Below, one piece after another: positions 16,922-26,432 of a DNA stretch of 64,000 nt. The notes beneath the pieces were generated by a model that was not told the origin of the DNA, did not search any database, and worked only from the letters and a program-made list of their open reading frames with translations. Positions within the stretch are counted from its first letter, which is position 1; each line of letters begins with the position of its first letter. Position numbers and translations under genes: made by a program. This DNA comes from Pseudolabrys sp. (GTDB lineage Bacteria > Pseudomonadota > Alphaproteobacteria > Rhizobiales > Xanthobacteraceae). The stretch covers positions 1 through 64,000 of the forward strand of contig JAURVZ010000035.1 in assembly GCA_030655215.1 (NCBI GenBank). The letters run 5' to 3'.

Positions 16922-18214
16922 CTACTTCACCAGCCGCATCGGGTTGTCGCCAATCGGCGGCCGCGCGCCGACGACGCGGTTGCGGCCGAGCGCCTTGGCC
17001 TCATACAGCCGCTTGTCGGCGATCTCGAACAGCCGGTCGTAACCGGAGGCGTCACTGGCGCAGGACGCGACGCCGATGCTCGCCGTCACCCGCTTGGCCG
17101 GGTCGTCGCCCGGCATCGCCGCAATGGCGCGGCGAATGCTCTCCCCGAGTGCATTGGCCTCGTCGCCGGCAATGCCGTCGGCAATGACGACGAATTCCTC
17201 GCCGCCGAAGCGATAGGTGAAATCCGACACGCTCACATTGGTCATGATCTCGGCGGTGATGCGCTTGAGCATGGTGTCGCCGGCGGCGTGGCCAAAGCGG
17301 TCGTTGAACGCCTTGAAGTGATCGATGTCGATCAGCAGCATGGCGAGCGGCCGTCCGGCCGAGGCGGCATTCTCGACCGCGCGGCGGCCATAGGATTCCA
17401 GCGAATGCCGGTCGAGCGCGCCTGTCAGCGCATCGCAGCCGGTGCGCGCCAGAAGGTCCTCGTAGCGCTCGCGATAGGTCAGCGTGTCGAACACGTCCCA
17501 GATGCGTGGCGCGGTGCGGCGGCCGGCGGGGCGTTCGAAGTAGATCAGGTACACCGCCGCCATCACGCCATAGAGCGCGACCGCGCCCATCTTCGCGACC
17601 CAGCCGCCGATCAGCACCGGCAGCCCTGCCCCGGTGAGCATGTTGAGGCCGATGAAGAAGGCGACCTGGTCGAAGCTCAGCACCAGGGCGCCACTGACCA
17701 GCAGCCGCGGAAACACATGATCGCCGAACCAGGCGCGCGAGCGCTCGTACAGCAGGATGATGATGATGCAGTCGAAGAACAGGATCGCCGTTCCCCACAC
17801 CATCAGGCCGCCCGTCTGGTTCAGGAAGCCGAAATCGGCGGCGCGGTCGGCGCTGAGCGCCACCGGAATATGCTGGCGCATGACATAGGCGAGCGCGAAC
17901 AGCAGCACATTGCCGAGCAGCAGGCCGTAAATCGGCTGGCGCACAACCACCGCGTCCTCGCGGATGTAGAGCACCAACAGCAACATCAACTTGCCGGTGA
18001 ACAGCACCGTCGAGCCCGGCGACGTCACGATATCGAGCGGCAGCGCGACATAGAGAATGCCGGCGAGATAGGTCTCGAGGAAATGCATGACGCCGAGCGC
18101 GCAGAAAAACGCGCCAAGGCCGATCCGGCTGCGCGCGCGCAATAGCGCTGCCAGCGCGCCGAAGTAGAGAACGGCGTCGATAACAAGCCACAGCAGATTC
18201 TGGAATTCAGGCAT
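16922..18214 (-). CDS. Membrane-bound diguanylate cyclase (GGDEF)
   Basis: A 430-residue protein. Residues 1-225 contain about seven membrane segments without a recognised sensor-domain name; residues 255-425 are a GGDEF domain that makes cyclic di-GMP from two GTP. The active-site motif is GGEEF at 337-341, with DIDHFKAFNDRFGHAAGD upstream as the GTP and metal site. The inhibitory I-site RxxD is replaced by SVSD at 328-331, so product inhibition may be absent. Its stop codon directly abuts that of the convergent phosphatase gene. A PilZ receptor gene is encoded 1.7 kb away. Confidence 0.92.
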   Translation of the reverse strand: MPEFQNLLWLVIDAVLYFGALAALLRARSRIGLGAFFCALGVMHFLETYLAGILYVALPLDIVTSPGSTVLFTGKLMLLLVLYIREDAVVVRQPIYGLLLGNVLLFALAYVMRQHIPVALSADRAADFGFLNQTGGLMVWGTAILFFDCIIIILLYERSRAWFGDHVFPRLLVSGALVLSFDQVAFFIGLNMLTGAGLPVLIGGWVAKMGAVALYGVMAAVYLIYFERPAGRRTAPRIWDVFDTLTYRERYEDLLARTGCDALTGALDRHSLESYGRRAVENAASAGRPLAMLLIDIDHFKAFNDRFGHAAGDTMLKRITAEIMTNVSVSDFTYRFGGEEFVVIADGIAGDEANALGESIRRAIAAMPGDDPAKRVTASIGVASCASDASGYDRLFEIADKRLYEAKALGRNRVVGARPPIGDNPMRLVK

Positions 18215-18345
18215 AGACGATCGCAGCTTGCCGCGCCCCCGCGCGGTTCGTAACCCAAGGCTTCAGGTTAGCTGGTAGGCCGCGAGGCGTTAAGACTTAC
18301 CGGTACCAATCAGCGCTTTTTGTAGTCATCTGTCACCAATAAGAA

Positions 18346-18375
18346 ACGGGCCGGCGATGTTTATCGCCGGCCCGT
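18346..18375 (-). terminator. Hairpin terminator after the secreted lectin-like gene
   Basis: A 13-bp perfect stem ACGGGCCGGCGAT / ATCGCCGGCCCGT with a 4-base loop, 20 bp beyond the stop of the minus-strand gene ending at 18396. On the minus strand it is followed by the T-rich TTCTTATT. Confidence 0.7.
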
Positions 18376-18395
18376 GATCAATGAGAGGCAGCCGT

Positions 18396-19061
18396 CTAGT
18401 TGGCCGCGAAGCAATATAGCAGGCCGTCGCCGCCGGTGCTCTTCAGGTCGGCAGCGGTGCAGCCGCCGCCGGGGCCACGCGACGGGTGCGACGAATTCCA
18501 CGACAGCGCCGGCGGCTCGGTGTTGAGGCCCTGGCGGTCATGGTGGCCGACCATCACAGCGCCTTCGGTGCTGCTCGTGTAGTTCTTGCAGGTCATGTCC
18601 TTGTCCGGCGGGAACGCCGTGCCGTCGGCCCGCGAGCCGGTCAGGATGTCGTGCTTGTTCGGCGTGTCGCCGCGGCCATTGACGACCTCGCCCTTCTCGG
18701 TGAGCGCGCTCTGCTTGGTCAGCGTGTTGCTGGCGCTGTGCAGGTCGGCGACATCCTTGGCGATCGAGGCACCCTTGGCATTGACCCAGGGGCCCTTGCC
18801 GATGCGGTCTTTCGCATTCACAGCGCCCGCCCCTTGCGTCGACAGGTAGGCGCGCCAGGTCTTCGAGCCGGCCCCTGCAGCGGCACCCAGCGTCTGGCAG
18901 TGCGTGTCGGCGCCGGCGAGGCCGCCGAGGTCGCCGCCTTTGCCAAGGCCGGCGCTGGTGACGAAGAAGGTCATGTCGGATTGCTGCGCTGCGGCAGGAA
19001 AGACGGCAGACAAAGTCACGAAGGCCGCGACGGCGAGCGGCGCGCTCAGGTTCAGTTTCAT
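18396..19061 (-). CDS. Secreted endostatin/lectin-fold (DUF1554-like) protein
   Basis: An exported protein of 221 residues with a Sec signal peptide (MKLNLSAPLAVAAFVTLSAV to AAAQ). The mature part begins MTFFVTSAGLGKGGDLGGLAGADTHCQ and continues WRAYLSTQG, the pattern I know from DUF1554/endostatin-like extracellular domains of the C-type lectin fold. Four cysteines are visible, consistent with two disulfides. The start at 19061 is set by GGGAGGAAACC just upstream. In Leptospira, relatives bind host matrix proteins; in a free-living alphaproteobacterium the ligand is unknown. Confidence 0.75.
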   Translation of the reverse strand: MKLNLSAPLAVAAFVTLSAVFPAAAQQSDMTFFVTSAGLGKGGDLGGLAGADTHCQTLGAAAGAGSKTWRAYLSTQGAGAVNAKDRIGKGPWVNAKGASIAKDVADLHSASNTLTKQSALTEKGEVVNGRGDTPNKHDILTGSRADGTAFPPDKDMTCKNYTSSTEGAVMVGHHDRQGLNTEPPALSWNSSHPSRGPGGGCTAADLKSTGGDGLLYCFAAN

Positions 19062-19226
19062 TGTTGGTTTCCTCCCGGAAGGACGCGGCATTATCGCGGC
19101 GCCATCAGATGCCAGAACCCCGGACAGCCAATGCTATTCCCGGGGATTCTTCGAAACATGATGTCACGCTCCCCATGAGCCCGCCATGACAGCCCGATCA
19201 CGATCTCAAGAGGCGTCCGCCCAATG

Positions 19227-19256
19227 AAAAAGCCCGGCGTCGCCGCCGGGCTTTTT
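19227..19256. terminator. Terminator downstream of the cold-shock gene
   Basis: GCCCGGCG-TCGC-CGCCGGGC forms an 8-bp GC stem flanked by AAAAA and TTTTT. It lies 27 bp beyond the stop of the minus-strand cold-shock gene and can act on both strands. Confidence 0.85.
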
Positions 19257-19282
19257 GCCTCAAAGTCTAAACTGCGCTCAGC

Positions 19283-19486
19283 TCACGCCGGCTGCAGATT
19301 GCCCGCGGCCTGCTTGCCACGCTCGGTGACGATTTCGAATGAGATCTTCTGGCCTTCGGCCAGCGAACGCATGCCGGCCTTTTCGACGGCCGTGATGTGC
19401 ACGAACACATCCTTCGAGCCATCATCCGGCTGGATGAAACCGAAACCTTTTTGGGTATTGAAGAACTTCACAGTTCCGACGGGCAT
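19283..19486 (-). CDS. Cold-shock domain protein
   Basis: A 67-residue single cold-shock domain that binds single-stranded RNA/DNA and melts RNA structure. RNP1 is seen as KGFGFIQP and RNP2 as DVFVHI, separated as usual. The start MPVGTVKFF is chosen because AAAGGA lies six bases ahead; an ATG directly before it (19489) could also serve. The family has several paralogues in Hyphomicrobiales, not all cold-induced. The long upstream gap (19487-19869, shared with the PilZ gene) could hold a regulatory leader, but I cannot define one. Confidence 0.95.
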   Translation of the reverse strand: MPVGTVKFFNTQKGFGFIQPDDGSKDVFVHITAVEKAGMRSLAEGQKISFEIVTERGKQAAGNLQPA

Positions 19487-19818
19487 CATAGATCCTTTCA
19501 ACGTTGAACGCCGGCGCGCTCATCGCACAGGCGGCAACATCCGCGTTTTGGGAGTTCACTTTCAGCGCGGTCCAAAACGGGAGCGGGCGGGCAAGGTGAG
19601 CCGAAAACCAGGTTGCGGCGCGCGACATACAACGGAATCCGCGTTGAGGTCAACGCCAGGCCGGATCGGCCCAATCGGTGCAAGTGTAACCAGCACCTCA
19701 GGAATCGCTCTTTTCGATGATCCGGCGGCGGTCGGCGCGGCATGCCGTCACGCCAAACTGCTTTATCAATTGGTAACAAGGTCCTGCGTATAGTTCCGAG
19801 ACGCGCCAGCATCGACGC

Positions 19819-19833
19819 TTAACGAACGCTTAA
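19819..19833 (+). promoter_or_regulatory. CtrA box upstream of the PilZ gene
   Basis: TTAA-CGAACGC-TTAA is an exact TTAA-N7-TTAA motif, the consensus for the cell-cycle regulator CtrA. It ends 36 bp before the PilZ start. A chance match of this short motif is possible, but it is in the right place and matches the sites before flagellar operons in this window. Confidence 0.55.
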
Positions 19834-19869
19834 AGCGCTGTCCCTTTCACTCCCGCGGTCCGGGTTACG

Positions 19870-20217
19870 ATGGCTAAAGACAAACGACGCGCGATCCGAC
19901 GGCCGATGCGTTACAACGCCGTGCTCGTCCTTCCCGAGGGCGTACAGCGCAGCTGCATGCTGTCCGACATCTCGCAGACCGGCGCCCGCATCGACGTCGA
20001 AACCGCCGACGAACTTCCCGATCATTTCGTCCTGCTGCTGTCCGGCAATGGCTCGCCGCGGCGCAAGTGCCGCATCGTCTGGCGCCAGCCGACCCAGGTC
20101 GGCGTCAGCTTCGACGGCCGCCTGCCGCCGGACGAGCGCACCGGCCTGGTGCCCGCCATGGATGCCGACCATCCGGCCGAAGGCGCTGATGCCACGCCGC
20201 TGAAGGTCCACGACTAG
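19870..20217 (+). CDS. PilZ-domain cyclic-di-GMP receptor protein
   Basis: A 115-residue single PilZ domain. The two c-di-GMP contact motifs are present: RRAIRRP near the N-terminus (RxxxR) and SDISQTGARI ([D/N]xSxxG). Single PilZ proteins pass the c-di-GMP signal to partners in motility, polysaccharide or cell-cycle control. A CtrA-like box precedes it and a GGDEF enzyme is nearby, so a role in motility control is plausible (inference). A strong terminator follows. Confidence 0.93.
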   Translation: MAKDKRRAIRRPMRYNAVLVLPEGVQRSCMLSDISQTGARIDVETADELPDHFVLLLSGNGSPRRKCRIVWRQPTQVGVSFDGRLPPDERTGLVPAMDADHPAEGADATPLKVHD

Positions 20218-20240
20218 TCCTTAAAGGCATTCCAACAGCA

Positions 20241-20274
20241 AAAAGGCGCCGCTCGTTTCCGGGCGGCGCCTTTT
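20241..20274. terminator. Bidirectional terminator between PilZ and Tim44-like genes
   Basis: AAAAGGCGCCGC and GCGGCGCCTTTT form a 12-bp stem around a 10-base loop between two convergent genes. Confidence 0.85.
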
Positions 20275-20300
20275 GCATTCGTTAGCCGATCAGCGGCGGT

Positions 20301-21281
20301 TTAAGCCTGCTGGATGGCTGAGAGCAGCCAGTTGCCGCCACGGCGGCGGACGAACGTCCACAGCTCGGTCACTTCGGTCGGCTGGCCGCCTTCGACCGTA
20401 CGGCCGCTGGCGCGTTCGATCGTGGTGTCGACAAGGCCGAAGCGCATCGCCACAGTGGCGTATTCGCTGTCTTCCTCACGCCAGGCTTCCGACAGGTCGC
20501 CCTGCAGCAACTTGACGTCAGTGACCTTGTTGATCACGCCGGCGCTGGCATTGTCGGTCAGCTCTTCCGAGAAGTACGACACCATCTCGGCGGTCGCTTT
20601 GCCGCGCAGGGCCGAGAGGTCCTCGTTCGAGTAGGCCGACTGCACGTCGGTCAGCAGCGCTTCGAAGTCATCGAAATCCGACTTCTCGAGCTCGACCGGC
20701 GTACCAACCGGCGCTGCCGACTTATTGCCACCGAACATGGTGCCGAGGCCGCCGAAGGCCGCCGCGTTCGGGCCCGGGTTGACGCCGGGGTTCACACCCG
20801 GGGCCGGACCGGCCGACTGCGTGGCGTAGCTGTCGCCCTTGCGGCTCTGCCACCACTTGAAGGCAAGGCGCGCAACGATGATCACGAGGCCGATCTGCAG
20901 CAGCAGGCCGAGCATCGAGGCAAAGCCGCCCATGCCGCCCATGAAGCCGTTGCCGAACAACATGCCGAACAGGCCGGCGCCGATGAAGCCAGCCGCGAGG
21001 CCGCCCAGCATGCCGCCACCGAACATGCCCGGACGGGCAGCACCGGCCGCAGCCGCCGTACCGCCAGCAGCGGTCGTGGCAGCACCCGGCTGTGCCATCG
21101 AACGGTTGATCGGCGCCGCCGTCGGCGCGGTGTTGGTTGCCGCCGGCGCGGAGAACGTGCGCGAACCACGGCTGCCAGCGGAGCCGCCACGGCCGCCACG
21201 AGCGTCTGCGTAGTCAGCAGCAACGAAGACGAAAACGGTTGCAATCGCGGCGAGCGCGAGAAGCCAGCGGTGGCGCTTCAT
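20301..21281 (-). CDS. Tim44-like domain membrane protein
   Basis: A 326-residue protein. It has an N-terminal signal anchor (WLLALAAIATVFVFVAA), an RGG-rich stretch, an Ala/Thr-rich linker, a Gly/Met/Phe-rich hydrophobic region (about 85-145) ending in a membrane span, and a C-terminal Tim44/MRPL45 (PF04280) domain from about residue 200 (DFDDFEALLTDVQSAY to the end). Tim44 domains share the NTF2 fold; alphaproteobacterial relatives are thought to assist inner-membrane or cell-division complexes. Length and architecture match the bacterial form. No operon partner. Confidence 0.88.
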   Translation of the reverse strand: MKRHRWLLALAAIATVFVFVAADYADARGGRGGSAGSRGSRTFSAPAATNTAPTAAPINRSMAQPGAATTAAGGTAAAAGAARPGMFGGGMLGGLAAGFIGAGLFGMLFGNGFMGGMGGFASMLGLLLQIGLVIIVARLAFKWWQSRKGDSYATQSAGPAPGVNPGVNPGPNAAAFGGLGTMFGGNKSAAPVGTPVELEKSDFDDFEALLTDVQSAYSNEDLSALRGKATAEMVSYFSEELTDNASAGVINKVTDVKLLQGDLSEAWREEDSEYATVAMRFGLVDTTIERASGRTVEGGQPTEVTELWTFVRRRGGNWLLSAIQQA

Positions 21282-21474
21282 AGTCTTGGTATCCTCCCAA
21301 TTAGTCGAACTTTAGAATAGGAGCACGAAACGGCATTTGTAAGGGCCGGACGGTGCGCTGCTACGCCGCAGCCAGCCGGTTCCCGTGTTTCACGCATTTG
21401 TAATACCTGCGCCAAGGAACATAGACGGCTTTAGCGGCGTTCTCTGTCCATTCGGGGACAAATGGAGTGCGACG

Positions 21475-21741
21475 ATGAAAACGGCAGCTACGTTCGCCCT
21501 GCTTTTGCCCCTGGCCCTCGCCGCCGCGATTCCCGCGTCAGCCAAACTCAATCCGATGCACCAGTTGCCGTTCGACCAGCCCGACGTGCACGCGCTGCAC
21601 ACCGGACCTGCCGCGGCGATGCTGGAGCGCAACTATTTCCAGGCGCCGCAGCAGCCAGTTGCCGCCAATAAGCCGGCCGCTCCCTGCACCGTGCAAATGG
21701 TCGTGTTCGACAAGGCGCGTCTCGCTCAAGCTTGCTACTAA
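21475..21741 (+). CDS. Small secreted hypothetical protein, 88 aa
   Basis: A short exported protein with a clear signal peptide (MKTAATFALLLPLALAAAIPASA). The mature part of about 65 residues is Pro/Ala/His-containing and has two cysteines that could pair (PCTVQMVVF and AQACY). GGAG lies nine bases ahead of the ATG at 21475; the frame is open further upstream but without a start context. It is convergent with cckA, 6 bp away. No family recognised. Confidence 0.65.
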   Translation: MKTAATFALLLPLALAAAIPASAKLNPMHQLPFDQPDVHALHTGPAAAMLERNYFQAPQQPVAANKPAAPCTVQMVVFDKARLAQACY

Positions 21742-21747
21742 TTTTAT

Positions 21748-24351
21748 TTAGTCGGCGAGCGTCTGCTTTACGATAGCGACAAGTTGCTTGAGCGTGAACG
21801 GCTTGGCTAGAAACGCGTACTGCTCGTTGGTCGGCAAGTTCTTGGCGAAGGCTTCCTCGGCGTAGCCCGAGACAAAAATAATTTTCACCTTCGGATCTCG
21901 CGCGCGCAGCTCTTTGAGCAGCGTCGGCCCGTCCATTTCCGGCATCACCACGTCCGACACGACGAGGTCGACATGGCCGTGCTCGGCCAGCACTTCGAGC
22001 GCTTCGACGCCATTGCCGGCTTCCAGCACCGTATAGCCGCGCGACTTCAGGCCACGGCCGTTCAACGCGCGCAGTCCTTCTTCGTCTTCCACCAGCAAGA
22101 TGACGCCCTGCCCGGTCAGATCGCTGGCTGCTGACTTCGCCAGATTGGCTGCGGCGGTCTGCGCGCTGTCGAGCGCCGGCGCACTGGCGGCGACAGCGGC
22201 CTCAGCCGCTTTCTCTTCGACACCCGGAACGTGACGCGGCAGGAAGATACGGAACGTCGTCCGTCCCGGCGCCGAGTCGGCATAAACGAAACCGCCGGTC
22301 TGCTTGACGATGCCATACACCGTCGACAGGCCAAGCCCGGTGCCCTTGCCGACTTCCTTGGTCGAGAAGAACGGCTCGAAGATCTTTTCAATAATATCCG
22401 GCGGAATGCCGGTGCCGGTGTCGCCGACCTCGACCAGCACGTAATCGCCAGTCGGCATGCCCTTGTAGCCAAAGGCGGCGCAATCGGCGGCCAGCACATT
22501 GGCGGTGCGGATGCTGAGCGTGCCGCCATCCGGCATGGCGTCGCGCGCATTGACCGCGAGATTGACGATCACCTGTTCGAACTGTGAAATATCGACCTTC
22601 ACCGGCCACAGGTCGCGGCCATGCACGACGCCGGGGAACGTGACCTTCTCGCCGATCAGCCGCTTCAGCAGCATGCCGAGGTCGCTCAGCGCTTCGCCGA
22701 GGTCGAGCACCTGCGGCCGCAAGGTCTGCTTGCGCGAGAAGGCCAGCAATTGCCGCACCAGAGCGGCGGCGCGGTTGGCGTTCTGCTTGATCTGGATGAT
22801 GTCCTGGAACGACGGATCGGTCGGCTTGTGCGCATTCAGCAGGAAGTCGGTCGCCATCATGATGGCCGACAGCACGTTGTTGAAGTCGTGCGCAATGCCG
22901 CCGGCCAGTTGCCCGACCGATTCCATCTTTTGCTGCTGATAGACGCGGTTCTCCAGCGTCCGCTGCGCCGTGGTCTCGAGCGCGTAGACAATGGCCGCTT
23001 CGCCGTCGCGGTCTTCTTCCTCAACCGACGAGACGAAGAAATTCGCCCAGCGCTCATTGTTACCGGCGAGCGCGGCTTCCACGGGCGCGATGTCGCCCTG
23101 CCCGGATGCAGCTTTGGCAATGGCCGCTTCCAGCGCCGGCCGGTCGCGTTCGCCAACCACTGTCAGAATCGAGCGGCCTTCCGTCAGCATGCCTTCGAAG
23201 GCCGAGGCGAAGCGCGCATTGCTGCGGGCAATGCCGCCATTCTTGTCGACAGTGGCAATCGCCATCGGCGTGTTCTGGAAGAAGCGCATGAAGCGCACTT
23301 CCGCCGCGCGCTGCGGGTCGGTGCCGTCGTCGCGCGCACGATTGAGCACAAGCGTACGCGACACGCCCGGCGCGCCATCGGCGCCGAACGCGACTTTATG
23401 AAACATCCGCACCGGCACCGGCTTGCCGCCGCGCGTGCGCAGATCGAGATCGAGCACTTCGGTCTTCACGTCGCCCGGCGCCGCATTCAGCGTCGTCAGC
23501 AAGGCCGCGCCCTCGCCGGCCACAATATCGGTCAGCTTCAGCGAACCGGCGCCGACCTGCGCCAGATCGTGGTCGAGCCACACCGCCAGAGTCGCATTGA
23601 GATAAACAATGTCGCCCTTGCCATCGACCGAGAAGAAGCCGGCCGGCGCATGGTCGAGATAATCGATGGCGTGCTGCAATTCCTGAAAGACGTTTTCCTG
23701 GCGCTCGCGCTCGCGCGTCACGTCGGCGATCGACCACACGGTCATCTTGGAATCTTGCCGGCTGTCGCCGAGCGGCCGCACGCGCATGCGCAGCCAGCGT
23801 GCCGGCTCGCCCGTCGGCCCGGCGATCCGCACCTCTTCCATCAGCCGGCGACTTTCGCGCGCCGCCTTGAGCAGCCGGTAGATCGATTCCGACACATCGG
23901 GATCGCCGATGAAGACGCGCTCGATCGGCCGCACTTCATGGTCGTCGCTGGCGCCAATCAGGTCGAGATAGGTGGCGTTGGCGTAGAAGACGCGGCCGGC
24001 CTGATCGGTGACCAGAATGCCATCAAAGGCATTGTCGACCACCGCCTTGAGCAGCGGGTTGCCCTGGTCCTTGCCGGCCATTCGCATGATGCCGGAGGCC
24101 ATGGCGAACAGCGCGAAGACGCCGATCGTGCCGAGGAAGGCCAGCATGCCGAGGATGTAGGCCTCGGCATATCCCGGCGGGATATAAATGAGCCCCGCCG
24201 CGGCGGCGACCAGGAACAGCGCCACCAGCAGCACCTTGCCGACCGAACCGGAACGCGGCGCGCTCTGGCTCTTGTCGAAAGCCTGCCGGCCCGCGCTGCG
24301 GACCTGCCCTTCGGGCGCTTTGAGCTTTGCTGCCGGAATGTCGCCTGCCAT
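21748..24351 (-). CDS. cckA: Hybrid histidine kinase CckA
   Basis: CckA is the bifunctional hybrid kinase/phosphatase that feeds phosphate through ChpT to CtrA and controls the alphaproteobacterial cell cycle and motility. The 867 residues show two N-terminal membrane spans (about 38-90), tandem PAS domains (from about 103), the H-box [14 protein letters not shown], the ATPase motifs ([46 protein letters not shown]) and a C-terminal receiver with [15 protein letters not shown]. The H-box and membrane layout distinguish CckA from generic hybrid kinases. It lies directly downstream of flhB on the same strand. CtrA-like boxes occur at six genes of this window. Confidence 0.92.
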   Translation of the reverse strand: MAGDIPAAKLKAPEGQVRSAGRQAFDKSQSAPRSGSVGKVLLVALFLVAAAAGLIYIPPGYAEAYILGMLAFLGTIGVFALFAMASGIMRMAGKDQGNPLLKAVVDNAFDGILVTDQAGRVFYANATYLDLIGASDDHEVRPIERVFIGDPDVSESIYRLLKAARESRRLMEEVRIAGPTGEPARWLRMRVRPLGDSRQDSKMTVWSIADVTRERERQENVFQELQHAIDYLDHAPAGFFSVDGKGDIVYLNATLAVWLDHDLAQVGAGSLKLTDIVAGEGAALLTTLNAAPGDVKTEVLDLDLRTRGGKPVPVRMFHKVAFGADGAPGVSRTLVLNRARDDGTDPQRAAEVRFMRFFQNTPMAIATVDKNGGIARSNARFASAFEGMLTEGRSILTVVGERDRPALEAAIAKAASGQGDIAPVEAALAGNNERWANFFVSSVEEEDRDGEAAIVYALETTAQRTLENRVYQQQKMESVGQLAGGIAHDFNNVLSAIMMATDFLLNAHKPTDPSFQDIIQIKQNANRAAALVRQLLAFSRKQTLRPQVLDLGEALSDLGMLLKRLIGEKVTFPGVVHGRDLWPVKVDISQFEQVIVNLAVNARDAMPDGGTLSIRTANVLAADCAAFGYKGMPTGDYVLVEVGDTGTGIPPDIIEKIFEPFFSTKEVGKGTGLGLSTVYGIVKQTGGFVYADSAPGRTTFRIFLPRHVPGVEEKAAEAAVAASAPALDSAQTAAANLAKSAASDLTGQGVILLVEDEEGLRALNGRGLKSRGYTVLEAGNGVEALEVLAEHGHVDLVVSDVVMPEMDGPTLLKELRARDPKVKIIFVSGYAEEAFAKNLPTNEQYAFLAKPFTLKQLVAIVKQTLAD

Positions 24352-24452
24352 GACTCTTTGAGTGCCTTAAGCCGCCCACCCGGCGCAAGGGCCGCGCGGC
24401 GTCAATTGCATTCTATGCCCATTATTCGGCGTCTTTTGCCGGGTTCCGGCCG

Positions 24453-25523
24453 CTATTTGCGGAATGTGCCACGCAGCTTCATGACGTAGCTGATCACTTC
24501 GGCGACCGCCTTGTAGTGCTCGGCCGGAACTGGCTCGTCGATCTCGACAGTGGCGTGCAGCGCGCGGGCGAGCGGCACGTTCTCGACGATCGGAATATCG
24601 TGCTTGCCGCCAATTTCGCGGATCTTCAAGGCGATGGCATCGACGCCCTTGGCGACGCAAATCGGCGCCTCCATGCCGCGCTCATATTGCAGCGCCACGG
24701 CATAATGGGTCGGGTTGGTGATGATGACGGACGCCTTCGGCACCGCCGCCATCATGCGCTGGCGCGACTTCTGCAGACGCAGGTTGCGCCGCTGACCCTT
24801 CACATGGGGATCGCCTTCCGCCTGCTTGTACTCTTCCTTGATCTCCTGAAGCGACATCTTCTGCTTGGTGAACCAGGTGCGGTACTGGAAGAAGTAATCC
24901 GCCGCGGCGACAACGCCGAGCAGCGCCACCACCGCGCCCATCATCTTCAAGGCCAGCACCTGTGTGAACGGCAGCAGCGCCATCACATCGGTGCGCACCA
25001 GCCCTTCCATGCGGTTCTGCTCCGGCCACATCAGCGCCACCATGATGGCGCCGAGCAGCAGCAGCTTGACGATGCCCTTGGCGAAATTGGCCAGCGACTG
25101 CTTCGAGAACAATCTCTTGAAGCCGGCCATCGGCGAGACCTTGGAAAACTTCGGGCTGACGCCCTCGGTGCTCCAGACCAGTTGGTGTTGGATCAAGTTG
25201 CCGACCAAAGCGGCCAGCACCAGGACCACGAACGGCATCGCCACCGCCGACAGCATTTCGCTGCCGAGCTTCATAAACAGGCTCGGCAGCGCCGGGCCAT
25301 CCATGCTGATCTTGTGCGCATTGGCCATCAGCCCGCGCATAATCGTGGTCAGGCCTTCGCTCATGCTGCCGGCAAAGGACATCAGCACCAAAGTGGCGCC
25401 GCCGAGCATGAACCAGTTATTGACTTCCTGACTCTTGACGACGTCGCCTTTTTTTAGCGCATCGTCGAGTTTCTTTTGGGTTGGGTCTTCTGTTTTATCG
25501 TCGGTGTCTGCTCCCTCGGCCAT
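24453..25523 (-). CDS. flhB: Flagellar export apparatus protein FlhB
   Basis: FlhB is the inner-membrane switch of the flagellar type III export gate. The 356 residues show four membrane helices and a cytoplasmic C-terminal domain. The self-cleavage motif NPTH is visible in VIITNPTHYAVALQYERGMEAP, where cutting between N and P changes export from rod/hook to filament substrates. The N-terminus DDKTEDPTQKKLDDALKKGDVVKSQEV is typical. It follows fliR by 12 bp in a flgB-to-flhB operon. Confidence 0.97.
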   Translation of the reverse strand: MAEGADTDDKTEDPTQKKLDDALKKGDVVKSQEVNNWFMLGGATLVLMSFAGSMSEGLTTIMRGLMANAHKISMDGPALPSLFMKLGSEMLSAVAMPFVVLVLAALVGNLIQHQLVWSTEGVSPKFSKVSPMAGFKRLFSKQSLANFAKGIVKLLLLGAIMVALMWPEQNRMEGLVRTDVMALLPFTQVLALKMMGAVVALLGVVAAADYFFQYRTWFTKQKMSLQEIKEEYKQAEGDPHVKGQRRNLRLQKSRQRMMAAVPKASVIITNPTHYAVALQYERGMEAPICVAKGVDAIALKIREIGGKHDIPIVENVPLARALHATVEIDEPVPAEHYKAVAEVISYVMKLRGTFRK

Positions 25524-25535
25524 GCGTCAGTCCCC

Positions 25536-26306
25536 TTAGCGACGCGGCGCGAGATCGTGGAGAACACCTTCGATATAGCTGGTGAACGCGCCCATCATGG
25601 CGCCGATCACCAACAGCAGAAGCATCAGGCCGAGCAGGATCGACAGCGGCATGCCGATGAAGAACACCTGCATCTGCGGCATCAGGCGCGACAGCACGCC
25701 GAGGCCGAGATTGAACAGAAGACCGAACACCAAAAACGGCGCCGACAGCTGAATGCCGATCTTGAAGGCGCCGCCAATGACTTGCGTAATATGCTTTGCA
25801 ATATCGCCGATCACCGGCACTTCGCCGGGCGCGAAAATGAAGTAGCTGTCGTTCAGCGCCACGATCACCATGTGGTGCATGTCGGTGGCGAAGATCAACG
25901 CGATGCCGAGCACAGCGAGGAAGTTGCCGACCAATAGACCTTGCTGGTTCTGCGTCGGATCGACCGCAGTGACGAAGCCAAGCCCCAGTTGCTGCGCGAT
26001 CACCGAGCCTGCGACCTGCAATCCGGAAATAGCCAGCCGCGCGGTCAGGCCGAGCACAGCGCCGATCAGGATTTCCTGAAACACCATCATGATGACGGGG
26101 CCAAGCGCGGTCAGGTTGATCGTGTAGGAGGCCTGATGCGCCGGCATCAAAATGGCGGTGAGAACCAGCGCAATGGTCAGACGCACGCGGGCCGGCATGT
26201 TCATTTCGCCGATGCCCGGCATCATCATCACCATGGTGCCGACGCGCGCGAAGGTCAGCAGGAACGCTGCCGCCAGCATCGGTAATACGGAGACGTCGAT
26301 TTTCAT
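25536..26306 (-). CDS. fliR: Flagellar export apparatus protein FliR
   Basis: FliR, an export-gate membrane protein of the FliPQR core, 256 residues with six hydrophobic segments. Typical segments are FLLTFARVGTMVMMMPGIGE near the N-terminus and GLGVLSRLMPQMQVFFIGMPLSILLGL near the C-terminus. It stands between fliQ and flhB on the same strand. The fliQ-fliR gap (136 bp) is unusually long for this operon and is filled by a palindromic repeat. Confidence 0.96.
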   Translation of the reverse strand: MKIDVSVLPMLAAAFLLTFARVGTMVMMMPGIGEMNMPARVRLTIALVLTAILMPAHQASYTINLTALGPVIMMVFQEILIGAVLGLTARLAISGLQVAGSVIAQQLGLGFVTAVDPTQNQQGLLVGNFLAVLGIALIFATDMHHMVIVALNDSYFIFAPGEVPVIGDIAKHITQVIGGAFKIGIQLSAPFLVFGLLFNLGLGVLSRLMPQMQVFFIGMPLSILLGLMLLLLVIGAMMGAFTSYIEGVLHDLAPRR

Positions 26307-26340
26307 CGCTGTGCGTTAAATCCGGTACGGCTCTCTCGCC

Positions 26341-26427
26341 GTCATGCCCGGCCTTGTGCCGGGCATCCACGTCTTTCTGTTTCGCAAAGCGAAGACGTGG
26401 ATGGCCGGGACGAGCCCGGCCATGACG
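26341..26427. repeat. Palindromic dispersed repeat, family C, inside the fliQ-fliR gap
   Basis: Nearly perfect inverted repeat of 87 bp: GTCATGCCCGGCC and CCACGTCTT on the left pair with AAGACGTGG and GGCCATGAC on the right, around TCTGTTTCGCAAAGCG. The inner pair GCCCGGCCTTGTGCCGGGC makes its own hairpin. A partial copy of one arm is at 42718-42745. It would form a long hairpin in the operon mRNA between fliQ and fliR. Confidence 0.85.
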
Positions 26428-26432
26428 ATAAA

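Noticed and set aside
22621-24489. Plus-strand open frame of 622 codons opposite cckA
   Set aside because: His/Arg/Gln-rich composition is the typical shadow of a high-GC gene; no ribosome-binding site or family motif.
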